Shown here: one piece after another, positions 31,646 to 40,303 of the stretch
How positions within the stretch are numbered: position 1 is the stretch's first letter
Layout of the letters: every line of letters starts with the position of its first letter
Assembly (NCBI GenBank): GCA_023417315.1
Contig: JAEZFW010000066.1
Location: 40,317 to 104,316 of the forward strand
Length of the DNA stretch: 64,000 nucleotides
From: Pseudomonadota bacterium
Lineage (GTDB): Bacteria; Pseudomonadota; Gammaproteobacteria; Steroidobacterales; Steroidobacteraceae
Direction: 5' to 3'
Notes under the pieces: generated by a model
The model's database searches: none
Told to the model about the DNA's origin: nothing
What the model saw: the letters and a program-made list of their open reading frames with translations, nothing else
Position numbers and translations under genes: made by a program

Positions 31646-33519
31646 GCGCTAATATGAGCGATGCTCTGCAGTGGACCGCCGATCCGTTCCGAACGGAGTT
31701 CGAGCGCCGTGCGGACGGTACGTTGCTGCTGAAGCCATGCGACACATTGCAGCCCTATCCGGCGCGTCTCATGGACTTCCTGGCTCAGTGGGCCAGCGTC
31801 GCACCGGATCGCCTGTTCGTCGCACGGCGTGGGACCGACGGGGCATGGCGCACACTCACGTACGCGCAAACACTCGAGCGCGTCCAGCGGATCGCAAGCG
31901 GCCTCGTGGCTCGCGACTTATCGGCCGATCGGCCGATCCTCATCGCCTCCGGTAACAGCATCGAGCACTTACTGCTCGCGTTCGGCGCGACGTGGGCAGG
32001 CATTCCGTATTGCCCGATGTCGCCCGCCTACTCGCTCGCCTCGTCGGATCTCGGGACGGCGCGCTACGTTGTGAATCTCCTGACGCCTGGCCTTATCGCC
32101 GCTTTCGATACGCCCACGTTCGCACGAGCGCTCACGAGCCTCGAGTTGTCGGGTGCGGAGATCGTTGGCGATGCCGATGTCGAAGGTCTTGGTGTCACGA
32201 TGCTGTCGGCGCTCGAGGCCACACCCACGCCGGCGCTCGAGCAAGCACACGACGCGACGGGTCCGGATACGATCATCAAGTTCCTGCTGACCTCAGGGTC
32301 GACCGGACATCCGAAGGCGGTCATCACGACGAACCGCATGCTGTGCAGCAACCAGATGATGCTGCGGCAGTCGATGCCCTTTCTGACTGACGAACCGCCA
32401 GTACTCGTCGACTGGCTCCCGTGGAATCACACATTCGGCGGAAGTCACAACGTCGGCATCGCGTTGTGCAACGGGGGCACGTTGTACATCGATGACGGCA
32501 AGCCCACACCGAACGCGATCGGCCAGACATTGCGCAACCTTCGCGAGATCTCGCCGACCGTCTATTTCAACGTGCCCAAGGGTTTCGAGATGATCGCGCA
32601 TCGTCTGCCGGATGATGACGAGCTGTGCCGCACGTTCTATCGTCGTCTGCGCGCGTACTTCTTCGCCGGTGCGGCGCTTGCTCAACACACGTGGGACGCG
32701 CTCGATGCCATGTCCATGCGCGAGCGCGGCATGAAGACGCCGATGCTGAGCGGACTCGGTGCAACGGAGACCGGACCTTCAGTCACTTTTACGACGCCTG
32801 CAATGGGGCGCGCAGGCCTCATCGGCTTGCCCGCGAAAGGCTCGCTCGTGAAGCTTGCACCGGTCGAAGAAAAGCTCGAGATTCGCGTGCGCAGCCCGAG
32901 CGTCACACCCGGTTACTGGCGGCAGCCCGATTTGACAGCAGCCGCATTCGATGAGGAGGGCTTCTATCGGCTGGGCGATGCGGTGCGGTTGATCGATCCG
33001 AACGATCCCACGCGCGGTCTTGCGTTCGACGGCCGCATCGGTGAAGACTTCAAGCTGGCGAACGGCACTTGGGTGAGCGTTGGGCCCTTGCGCGCGGAGC
33101 TGATCGCTGCGCTTTCGCCGCTCGCGCAGGATGTGGTGATCGCGGGACTCAATGCCGACTATGTAGCGGCGCTCATCATTCCCGATGTGGCCGCGTGCAC
33201 CCGTTTACTCGGACTCACGACACCGCCGGCGTTCGACTCGCTTGCGCACGAACGCACGCTGCTCGAGACGCTACGAGCGAAGCTGGAAACCTTCGCACGG
33301 CAACATCCTGCGAGCACGCGCTGCATCCGTCGAGCCGCTGTGCTGCCCTCGCCACCCTCGCTCGATCACGGCGAGATCACCGACAAGGGTTCCATCAACC
33401 AACGAGCAGTGTTGCGCCATCGCGGCACTCTCGTTGCGGATCTGTATGTGAGGCAGGCATTGCCTCATGTCATCGACGTGAGCGTCGCAGCGGGCGGTCG
33501 AAGCGCTCAAGCACGCTGA
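31642..33519 (+). CDS. Feruloyl/p-coumaroyl-CoA synthetase
   Basis: ANL-family acyl-CoA synthetase of 625 residues. The start ATG 31642 overlaps the previous stop. The ATP-binding loop is FLLTSGSTGHPKAVITT. DWLPWNHTFGGSHNVGIALC and GGTLYIDDGKP are characteristic of the feruloyl-CoA synthase (FerA/Fcs) subgroup. Later motifs are GLGATETGPSVTF, YRLGDAVRLID and GEITDKGSINQRAVL with the catalytic Lys. It activates hydroxycinnamates with ATP and CoA. With the two preceding genes it forms a short route from p-coumarate or ferulate to the benzoate. No FerB-type hydratase/lyase gene is present here. Confidence 0.9.
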   Translation: MSANMSDALQWTADPFRTEFERRADGTLLLKPCDTLQPYPARLMDFLAQWASVAPDRLFVARRGTDGAWRTLTYAQTLERVQRIASGLVARDLSADRPILIASGNSIEHLLLAFGATWAGIPYCPMSPAYSLASSDLGTARYVVNLLTPGLIAAFDTPTFARALTSLELSGAEIVGDADVEGLGVTMLSALEATPTPALEQAHDATGPDTIIKFLLTSGSTGHPKAVITTNRMLCSNQMMLRQSMPFLTDEPPVLVDWLPWNHTFGGSHNVGIALCNGGTLYIDDGKPTPNAIGQTLRNLREISPTVYFNVPKGFEMIAHRLPDDDELCRTFYRRLRAYFFAGAALAQHTWDALDAMSMRERGMKTPMLSGLGATETGPSVTFTTPAMGRAGLIGLPAKGSLVKLAPVEEKLEIRVRSPSVTPGYWRQPDLTAAAFDEEGFYRLGDAVRLIDPNDPTRGLAFDGRIGEDFKLANGTWVSVGPLRAELIAALSPLAQDVVIAGLNADYVAALIIPDVAACTRLLGLTTPPAFDSLAHERTLLETLRAKLETFARQHPASTRCIRRAAVLPSPPSLDHGEITDKGSINQRAVLRHRGTLVADLYVRQALPHVIDVSVAAGGRSAQAR

Positions 33520-33531
33520 GCTCGCCGCGGG

Positions 33532-34734
33532 CTAGGCACTCTTGCGGACGAGCGCCTCGCGCTCTGCGGCATCGAACCCGAGTCCCTGCAAGATCTCCTC
33601 GTTGTGCTCGCCGAGACGCGGCGGCGGTGCGGCGACGCCCGGGGTGTCCTCGCTGAAGAGGAATCCGGCGTTTACGATTTCGATGTCCTCGCGATCGGGC
33701 AGATTCGGCACGCGTAACCCAATCTTGAGGCGGCGCTGCTCCAACGCTGGGAGCGAGGCGGCCTCTGTTACATCGCGCACCAGGCCGCACGGAATGCCGG
33801 CTGCGCTCAATCGAGCTTCCCATCGCGCTGCGGGCGCTTCGCGAAACAACTGATCGAGCTCTGCATGCATGGCCTGTGAATGCTGACGACGTAGGTCCGG
33901 AGTGCGAAAGCGCACATCGCTCAGCCACTGCGCGCGGCCCACTTCGCGGGCGAATGATTCGAATTGTGTCTGCTGTACGACGCCGAGCGAGATCTGCCGG
34001 TTGTCCTGTGCCGTGAACACGCCCGAGGTAGGTTGTCCGCTGTACCCGACGTTACCTGTGCGTTCGGGCGGTTTGCCGGTCACGAGATAAGGCACGATTG
34101 CAGAGGTCATGAACGCGACACTCGCATCGAACATGGCGACGTCGATGTGCTCGCCGCGACCTTGTCGTTGACGACGCAGCAGCGCCGCGAGAATCGCGAA
34201 TGCGGCTGTTTGTCCCGTGAGCGTGTCGACGACGGGGAAGCCGACGCGCGCTGGCCCGTCCCCGGCCGCGCCGCCCAACGACATCATCCCGCTCGTCGCC
34301 TGCACGATGTTGTCGATCGCAGGCCAGTCGCGCCGCGGCCCGCTCTGTCCGTAGCCGGAGACCGAACAATAGATGACATCTCGACGGAGCTTGCGCACCG
34401 ACTCGTAGTCGAGCCCGAACTTCGCCATTACGCCAGGGCGGAAGTTCTCGACGACGATATCCGAGGAGGCAATCAAGCGTCGCGCGGCTTCTTGCCCGAG
34501 CGGCTGCTTGAGATCGAGCGTGATGGACTTCTTCCCCGCATTGATGCCGATGAAGGCGGGCGCCATGCCATCGTAGCGGCGGTCCGAACCGTAAGTGCGC
34601 ATCGCATCGCCGCGCCCCGGAGCTTCCACCTTGATCACCTCGGCGCCCAACAGGCGCAGGAGATGCGTCGCGAATGGCCCGGCCATCACGTGGCTGAAGT
34701 CGGCTACACGGATGCCCTCAAGCGGTCGGCTCAT
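33532..34734 (-). CDS. Class III CoA-transferase (CaiB/BaiF family)
   Basis: Family III CoA-transferase of 400 residues. The frame is open upstream, but MSRPLEGIRVADFSHVMAGP at ATG 34734 is the family N-terminus and overlaps the end of the dctP gene by 17 bases. Motifs are LLGAEVIKVEAPGRGDAMR, GKKSITLDLK, VENFRPGVMAKFGLDYE and GRGEHIDVAMFDASVAFM with the catalytic Asp intact. It moves CoA between carboxylic acids without ATP. It is the last gene of the ten-gene minus-strand operon and converges on the CoA-synthetase gene with 12 bases between them. Likely job: loading CoA onto the acid used by the dehydratase, as FldA does in phenyllactate metabolism (inference). Confidence 0.9.
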   Translation of the reverse strand: MSRPLEGIRVADFSHVMAGPFATHLLRLLGAEVIKVEAPGRGDAMRTYGSDRRYDGMAPAFIGINAGKKSITLDLKQPLGQEAARRLIASSDIVVENFRPGVMAKFGLDYESVRKLRRDVIYCSVSGYGQSGPRRDWPAIDNIVQATSGMMSLGGAAGDGPARVGFPVVDTLTGQTAAFAILAALLRRQRQGRGEHIDVAMFDASVAFMTSAIVPYLVTGKPPERTGNVGYSGQPTSGVFTAQDNRQISLGVVQQTQFESFAREVGRAQWLSDVRFRTPDLRRQHSQAMHAELDQLFREAPAARWEARLSAAGIPCGLVRDVTEAASLPALEQRRLKIGLRVPNLPDREDIEIVNAGFLFSEDTPGVAAPPPRLGEHNEEILQGLGFDAAEREALVRKSA

Positions 34735-35764
34735 GTTCTTCTCTCGTGCATTGGAGTCGCTTCGACTCGGTGATCTGCGCGGCCATGGCGCGCGCATCGC
34801 GGAATATCGCCAGCCCATCGATCCCGAAACGCGAGAGCTCCCGCGCGCGCGCCTCGCTGTCGGCTGCATAGATTTGAGCAAACCTTGCTTGCGCTTCGGG
34901 CGAGACGTCGTGGAACTCGACACCTTTCTCGCGGCCGGCCTCGAATCCGGCCACATCTGCTTTCGTGAGCTCGCGTGCGAGCGCTGCTTCCCACACCGCA
35001 GTGCTGCGTTCGAGCAGAGCACGCTCTTCGGCATTCAGCTCGGACCAACGCTTCGCCCCGATTGCCCGCGCCGCGTAGGCCCCTCGTGGGATCTTGATCG
35101 TGTTGAAGTAGTTCGCCACTTCAGCGAAATGCAGCGAGCGCAACGTGTCGGCCGGTGCGACCACACCGTCGAGCACGCCCTTGGCGAGCGCCGAGTAGAC
35201 CTCACCCATCGGCATGTCGACGGGATCCGCACCCAGGTGCTTCAGCACGGCGAGCAGCTCAGAAGGCGCGCGCAGTCGCAGACCCCGCAGATCATCGAGC
35301 GAGCGCACAGGACGGTCGCGCGTGACGATGCCCGGCAGATTTCCTCCCTGGATCGCCAACGTCTCGAGCCCGTGCAGCTCGCGCGCGAATTGCGGATGGT
35401 TCTTCGCCATGCACCGATACAGCGTGGTTTGTTGCTCGTAGGTGTCCATGCCGACATAGAAGCCAGCTTGCGCACGAATGAGATGTGTGCCCCCGCGCGC
35501 GTAGATCGGCGTGATGAGCCCGATATCGGCAACACCGTGGCGCAGCTCGATCATGGAGTGCTCGGAGGAGAGCAACGTGCCGCCCCAAAATGGTTTGATG
35601 AGCAACTTGCCGCCCGATTGCGCCTCCACCCACTTCATCCACTCGATATCGGCGCGGCTGAACGGATGCCCGGGTGCATACGGACTGCCGTAGCTCAAGA
35701 CCGTTACACCGGGCGGATGCTGCACGCAGCCTGCGATGAAGGCGAGCAGAGTGAACAGCACCAT
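34718..35764 (-). CDS. TRAP transporter solute-binding lipoprotein (DctP family)
   Basis: Periplasmic solute-binding protein of about 348 residues, starting at ATG 35764 (GTG 35770 would overlap the previous stop). The N-terminus MVLFTLLAFIAGCVQHPPG has a lipoprotein signal with Cys in the lipobox, so it is probably membrane-anchored. Family stretches are SYGSPYAPGHPFSRADIEWM, KLLIKPFWGGTLLSSEHSMI, LRGLRLRAPSELLAVLKHLG and YSALAKGVLDGVVAP, with the conserved Arg of the carboxylate site region. Its membrane partners are encoded at 40300-42074, separated by three CoA-enzyme genes. Substrate is expected to be a carboxylate. Confidence 0.9.
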   Translation of the reverse strand: MVLFTLLAFIAGCVQHPPGVTVLSYGSPYAPGHPFSRADIEWMKWVEAQSGGKLLIKPFWGGTLLSSEHSMIELRHGVADIGLITPIYARGGTHLIRAQAGFYVGMDTYEQQTTLYRCMAKNHPQFARELHGLETLAIQGGNLPGIVTRDRPVRSLDDLRGLRLRAPSELLAVLKHLGADPVDMPMGEVYSALAKGVLDGVVAPADTLRSLHFAEVANYFNTIKIPRGAYAARAIGAKRWSELNAEERALLERSTAVWEAALARELTKADVAGFEAGREKGVEFHDVSPEAQARFAQIYAADSEARARELSRFGIDGLAIFRDARAMAAQITESKRLQCTREEHEPTA

Positions 35765-35766
35765 CC

Positions 35767-37059
35767 TCACAGCAAGTTCTCCTGCCGCAAGAAGCCGGCC
35801 ACATGCTCCACCATGCGCTCGTGGCTCCAGTCGGCCGCGTTCACCATGTCGGCATCCAGTGCGAGCGTCGGGACGCCGGCACTCGTGAGCGCCTGTTGCG
35901 TAATCTTCGTGCCCGATTGCGACAGACGGTTGTCGGGCGGAACGAGCATGACCGCAGCGTCGATGTCGCACCGGCGCGCTTCACTCACCATCCACCCATT
36001 CATCCACGGCGGCAGGTGGAGCACTTCATTCATCGAGCAGATTCGACTCGCAAGCGCATGCATCGGTCGGCCATGCAACGCGCGAATGTATTGAGGACCG
36101 GCGAACGGCATGTACATCGACCACACGAACACCGCGCCATAGCGCTCCTCGAGCGCGCTATAGAAGCCGGGATCGTGCCAAAGTCCCGCTCCGATCCACA
36201 TCAAGCGCAAGCGCTCGCGTTGTCCGACGCCACGGCCCGCGGCCGCGCGCGCTGCCACTTCGTCCCGAAACCGCCTCGCGTGCTGCACAGCCCAATCCGA
36301 GCCGCGGTGCCACTGCGGAATCATCGTGTTCGGCATCTGATCGGCAATCGACACTGGACAGGGGCGGGCGGCACCGATCATCTCCGCGGCCTCCGCGATA
36401 TACCCTTCCTGCTCATTGATCGAATGCATGAGGCCTTCGAGCTTCGCCTCATCGAAGCGCCGACCGGTGCGATCTTCGAGCAAGGCAATGAGCTGCCGCA
36501 TCTCCGAGACGAGCAATTCGATGCGCCGCTCCTCGTAGACCTCGCTCCAGTGGTTCTGCGAGTGATCGAACCACTGCGGATCCTTGTGCTGCCAACCCGG
36601 CGCCTCGAGCGGAAAGAACTCAGTCCCGAGCGCCTGCGCCCATTGCGAGAAGACGTGCTCGATGCACTCGCAAGTCAGGCGAGCCACGAGCACTGTGGGC
36701 TTCGGCAGTCCGCCCCATGGCGCGCGCTTTGGATCGTTGTCGAGTGTGCACGCGAGCCCCAGCGCGCAGTAGCGGCATCGATTCGATGGATAGCCACGGC
36801 GATCGAGCACCGCATCGTAGTGGGTGGAGAGCTGCTTCGCCGAGATGTACGCGGACCACCATTGGTTCGTGACGAGTGGGATATCCATCACGTGGAAGAT
36901 CTCGTGAGGGGTGTCCGCCTGCGCGATCGCAAACGGCTCGCCGTTATCGAAGACACGTCGCTTGAGATCGGCGACGAACGAGCGCTGAAACGCCGTCGCG
37001 GCCGCAGTACATTCGAGGTCTTTGCGGCTGCGCTGGCCGCCGTGCGAAGAAGCGCTCAT
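35767..37059 (-). CDS. 2-hydroxyacyl-CoA dehydratase / benzoyl-CoA reductase-type subunit (Cys-rich)
   Basis: Protein of 430 residues of the HgdA/HgdB-FldB/FldC-BcrB/BcrC superfamily. N-terminal PHEIFHVMDIPLVTNQWWSA matches the family entry. The cluster region has CRYCALGLAC (Cys95, 98, 104) and LTCEC (Cys130, 132), followed by PLEAPGWQHKD. These can ligate a 4Fe-4S cluster, as in 2-hydroxyacyl-CoA dehydratases. Known relatives eliminate water from 2-hydroxyacyl-CoA or reduce an aromatic ring, and both need an ATP-driven activator. It shares an operon with a second, Cys-poor subunit (39233-40303), two CoA-transferases and a TRAP importer. The reaction here is not known. Confidence 0.85.
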   Translation of the reverse strand: MSASSHGGQRSRKDLECTAAATAFQRSFVADLKRRVFDNGEPFAIAQADTPHEIFHVMDIPLVTNQWWSAYISAKQLSTHYDAVLDRRGYPSNRCRYCALGLACTLDNDPKRAPWGGLPKPTVLVARLTCECIEHVFSQWAQALGTEFFPLEAPGWQHKDPQWFDHSQNHWSEVYEERRIELLVSEMRQLIALLEDRTGRRFDEAKLEGLMHSINEQEGYIAEAAEMIGAARPCPVSIADQMPNTMIPQWHRGSDWAVQHARRFRDEVAARAAAGRGVGQRERLRLMWIGAGLWHDPGFYSALEERYGAVFVWSMYMPFAGPQYIRALHGRPMHALASRICSMNEVLHLPPWMNGWMVSEARRCDIDAAVMLVPPDNRLSQSGTKITQQALTSAGVPTLALDADMVNAADWSHERMVEHVAGFLRQENLL

Positions 37060-39236
37060 CGAAATACTCCCAGTGCACGAAGCTCTTCGATCTGCTCGGC
37101 ACTCAAACTGGCGAGCTCGCGCGCAATCGCGTCCGTATGCTCGCCGAGGCGAGGCGCGCGATAGGGGCTCGGCGTGCTGCGCGAGAAAGTGATCGGCGTG
37201 CGCATGTGCGCAAACGCGCCGAGCAGCGGATGATCGAGCGATACGAGTGCCTGACGTTGAGCGATCTGCGGATCGCGTTCCATCAAATCCTCGATATCTT
37301 GGACCGCACCAGCGGCGAATCCGTTGCGCTGCAGTTCATCGGCGAGGCTGTCGGCATCGTGGCGACGACACCATTCGGCGAGCGCGTTCTCGACGATTGA
37401 AGAGCGCTCATCGTGCGCCACGCCCGCGAGCGCGCACAGCCGTTGCCATTCCTGCTGCGTGTACACCGTCAGCGCGATCCAGCGATCCTCGCCTTGTGCG
37501 GGATAGACTGCTTGATGATAGAAGGTCGGATCCTCGTTGCCTTGCCGTGTCGGCCGTTCCCCTCGTTCGGCAGCAAGTATTGCCGGCCGCATCTGCTGCA
37601 CGCAGATCTCGTACATCGCTGCATCGATGTGACAGCCTCGACTGGTGCGCTGACGTTGTACGACTGCAGCAACGACCGCGGCCGCCATGACGTACGGCAC
37701 GATGACATCGCCATAAGGCACCGCGCCCGGAATGACCGGATCGCGATCGGGCCAGCCAGTGAGATACGTGCGCCCCGACAGCGCCGCCCCCGTGCCATCG
37801 ACTCCCCACGACTGCGCGAGAGGACCTGTCTGACCGAAGACGCTGCCCGAAACCATAATCAGATGCGGATGTCGCTGTGAGAGCGTCGCATAGTCCAGTC
37901 CGAGCTTCGCCATTGTGCCAGGGGAGAAGTTCTCGACGACGACGTCTGCCCACTCGAGCAATGGCTCTAGTACGGTACGACTCTGCGGCATCTTGAGATC
38001 GAGCGTCAGGCTGCGCTTCGAAGTATTCAAGTGCGCGAACCATGGCTTGTCGTCGAGGCTATGCGCTCGCGAAACGCTCACCTGAACATCGAGACGCGAT
38101 AGGCACACACGATTACGCGATTCCACTTTCACGACATCGCAGCCTAAATCGCCGAGGGTTTTCGTCGTGATCGAGCCGACGAGCGCCCAGGAGAAGTCCA
38201 GCACGCGGATGCCGCGCAAGGGGCCGGGCCGTGCTTCGCCGCGTGTGCGCGCAGGCACTTCGCTCATCGCTGGTCCCGGGGTCATGCGAACGAAGCGCCC
38301 GGGTTCTCGACTCCCTGGACGTCCGCTCCAGAAGTGACGTGCCTCGAGATGTGCATCGGCGAGCACGTCCGCCGGCTCGGCGATCACAGTTGCATTGATG
38401 CCGCGTCGTGTGCCTTCTGTGGCGATCTCATGTCGTGTTCGCGTGCGAAAGAACGCTTCGATCGCGCTCTCCCAACATGCACGCGTCTCGGCATCGAGCG
38501 CCGAGCGATTGTATTTCGTCCAGTCAACCTCCCGCAGAGGGTTCGTCAATCCGCACTCGTCGATCCAATCGCTCAATGCTTGGTTCGCCGGTGCGCCGAA
38601 GCGCCCAGTCATCAGCGTGTGGAAACAGTAGCCATCGGCCAGCGGCCAAATGCAGCGTACCCTGGCGCGACCGTAATTGAGCGCGCCGCCCACCCGATGA
38701 AGCTTGCGACGATCGAACTGCCACACGAGCACGCCGTTGACGTTGCGCGAGAACGCGACTTCTTGCACTGAGATATCCACGTGCTGTCCGCGACCTGTGC
38801 TCTCTCGGTCGCACAGCGCGGCGGAGATGCCGGCGGCTGCGACCATTTCGGCATGAAACCAACACGCATCCAGCGCTTCCTTGACGGGCGGACGATCTGG
38901 GTCGCCCGTCAGACGCAATGTGCCCGCCATCGCCGTGGCAACGAGCTCCGAGCCGCGCCACATCGCCCGTGGGCCGCTGCTACCGAACGTCGTGACCGAC
39001 GCGTGAACGAGACGCGCGTTGGTGCGCTCGAGGGCCTCGCGCGAATAGCCGGCGTTCGCGAGGGCAGGCAAGCCGTAGCGCTCGATCAGCACATCGGCTG
39101 TTGCGATTTCCTCATCGCACAGCGTCGCGAGAGCCGCTCGCCGCACGTCCGCTCCGAGGCTTTCGAGGAATCGCACGAGCGCGCTATCGGCAGCCTCATC
39201 GAGCGCGAGTACCCGTATCCCTTCGAGCAGCGTCAC
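37056..39236 (-). CDS. Fused double-domain class III CoA-transferase (DddD-like architecture)
   Basis: Protein of 726 residues from GTG 39236, which overlaps the preceding stop as GTGA. Two CaiB/BaiF domains are joined. The first (about 1-345) starts TLLEGIRVLALDEAADSALV and is shortened: it lacks the K-x-LTLDL segment. The second (about 365-726) is fuller, with GIRVLDFSWALVGSITTKTL, KRSLTLDLKMP and VENFSPGTMAKLGLDYA. At the catalytic Asp position both halves have Glu (GRGQHVDISVQEVAF and CHIDAAMYEICVQQ). Tandem CaiB domains occur in DddD and in some sphingomonad-type proteins. It overlaps both dehydratase subunit genes, so I infer it works directly with them. Glu could still carry an acyl-thioester. 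Confidence 0.85.
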   Translation of the reverse strand: MTLLEGIRVLALDEAADSALVRFLESLGADVRRAALATLCDEEIATADVLIERYGLPALANAGYSREALERTNARLVHASVTTFGSSGPRAMWRGSELVATAMAGTLRLTGDPDRPPVKEALDACWFHAEMVAAAGISAALCDRESTGRGQHVDISVQEVAFSRNVNGVLVWQFDRRKLHRVGGALNYGRARVRCIWPLADGYCFHTLMTGRFGAPANQALSDWIDECGLTNPLREVDWTKYNRSALDAETRACWESAIEAFFRTRTRHEIATEGTRRGINATVIAEPADVLADAHLEARHFWSGRPGSREPGRFVRMTPGPAMSEVPARTRGEARPGPLRGIRVLDFSWALVGSITTKTLGDLGCDVVKVESRNRVCLSRLDVQVSVSRAHSLDDKPWFAHLNTSKRSLTLDLKMPQSRTVLEPLLEWADVVVENFSPGTMAKLGLDYATLSQRHPHLIMVSGSVFGQTGPLAQSWGVDGTGAALSGRTYLTGWPDRDPVIPGAVPYGDVIVPYVMAAAVVAAVVQRQRTSRGCHIDAAMYEICVQQMRPAILAAERGERPTRQGNEDPTFYHQAVYPAQGEDRWIALTVYTQQEWQRLCALAGVAHDERSSIVENALAEWCRRHDADSLADELQRNGFAAGAVQDIEDLMERDPQIAQRQALVSLDHPLLGAFAHMRTPITFSRSTPSPYRAPRLGEHTDAIARELASLSAEQIEELRALGVFR

Positions 39237-40303
39237 TGTGCCTCCATGCCCGCCGCAGCAAAGCTCGCAAGTCGCGCCAGCGTGCTTGCATCGTGATCCG
39301 CGCCTTGCACCACGAGCTTCAACACTGGACACCCGGCGTTGCGCAAGGCCTGTTCAATACGAGGCACTTCCCAGGCGAGTCCGGTGTCGCTTGCAAGAAG
39401 CCAGAGAATAGCGCCGTCCGGGCGCAGTGCACGCACGCGCGCAGTGAGTTGGTCGGAATCGCCTAGTGCGGCTCGCGCTTCATGCATGCGCCGATGACAG
39501 CGCGCTGCGATCTGCGTAAGCACATCGCCATGGGAGAGTGGCGCGTGCTCGATCGTACTCGCTTCATTGATCTCCGCGATGATGCTGGCGCCTGCTGCTT
39601 CGACGGTCTCGTGCAGATGCTCGTCTATGGGCTCGCTGCCGACGAGGACGAGGCGACGCTGCACCGGCCCGGGTACGAGGCTGTCGAGCCATCGCTCCAG
39701 CGCGTCATCGAGCTCGACAGTCCATCGGCACGCCGCGGCGCGCAGCACCCGATGCGCGAGACTCCCAGCCACACGACCGATCGCCCGTTCGACGTCCAAC
39801 CGCTTGAGCAGTCGAGAGCGCCTCTCCACCTGAGCGCTTGCGCGCGCAAGGTGCTCGTCCGTGACGCCAAGCTCGGCCGCGAGTGCCCGAGTAGACTGAA
39901 GCGTGTGTGCAGCACTGCTCGCCCGCTGAATCGATGCCACATCGAACAACAGTGGCCTCGGGCCGGCGCATCGCTGCAAACGCTGCAACTCGCAAACGTA
40001 GTAATAGAGCCGTTGCGCGCTGTCATCGCTGCGCGAGAAGACTACCGCCTCGAGCGCATCGAGCTCCCCGGCGAGCCATTGGTCCGCAACGCGTCGGCTC
40101 GTGACTGAGAAGCTCTCCTCGATGAAGCGATCGGCGTGCGGCGTAGCCACCGATGCATTCCCTCGCAAGCGTATCGGGTGCGCCTGTGCTGCGATGAGCA
40201 ACTCCACCGGTACGTCGGCGCCCAGATACCCTATCGCTCGCTGATCCTTCGCAGGTGCGAGTGGATTCGCGAGGGTCGTCTCGATGAGTGTTTCAAAGCT
40301 CAT
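39233..40303 (-). CDS. 2-hydroxyacyl-CoA dehydratase-type second subunit (Cys-poor)
   Basis: Protein of 356 residues; ATG 40303 overlaps the dctM stop as ATGA. The N-terminal IGYLGADVPVELLIAAQAHP and PIRLRGNASVATPHADRFIE follow the superfamily pattern (family usual: GYFCSYVPEE-type start). The stretch ESFSVTSRRVADQWLAGELD lacks the Cys seen at this place in HgdA-like proteins, and only Cys104 and Cys112 lie near the cluster region. It is probably the non-catalytic or atypical partner of the subunit encoded at 35767. The C-terminal half (DGAILWLLASDTGLAWEVPR, CPVLKLVVQGADHD) keeps the family shape. Homology is moderate, so other roles within the superfamily stay open. Confidence 0.75.
   Translation of the reverse strand: MSFETLIETTLANPLAPAKDQRAIGYLGADVPVELLIAAQAHPIRLRGNASVATPHADRFIEESFSVTSRRVADQWLAGELDALEAVVFSRSDDSAQRLYYYVCELQRLQRCAGPRPLLFDVASIQRASSAAHTLQSTRALAAELGVTDEHLARASAQVERRSRLLKRLDVERAIGRVAGSLAHRVLRAAACRWTVELDDALERWLDSLVPGPVQRRLVLVGSEPIDEHLHETVEAAGASIIAEINEASTIEHAPLSHGDVLTQIAARCHRRMHEARAALGDSDQLTARVRALRPDGAILWLLASDTGLAWEVPRIEQALRNAGCPVLKLVVQGADHDASTLARLASFAAAGMEAQ

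Noticed and set aside
35803..37164. 453-codon plus-strand frame opposite the dehydratase subunit
   Set aside because: Arg/His-rich translation with no family similarity; the minus-strand gene has conserved cysteines and operon overlaps.
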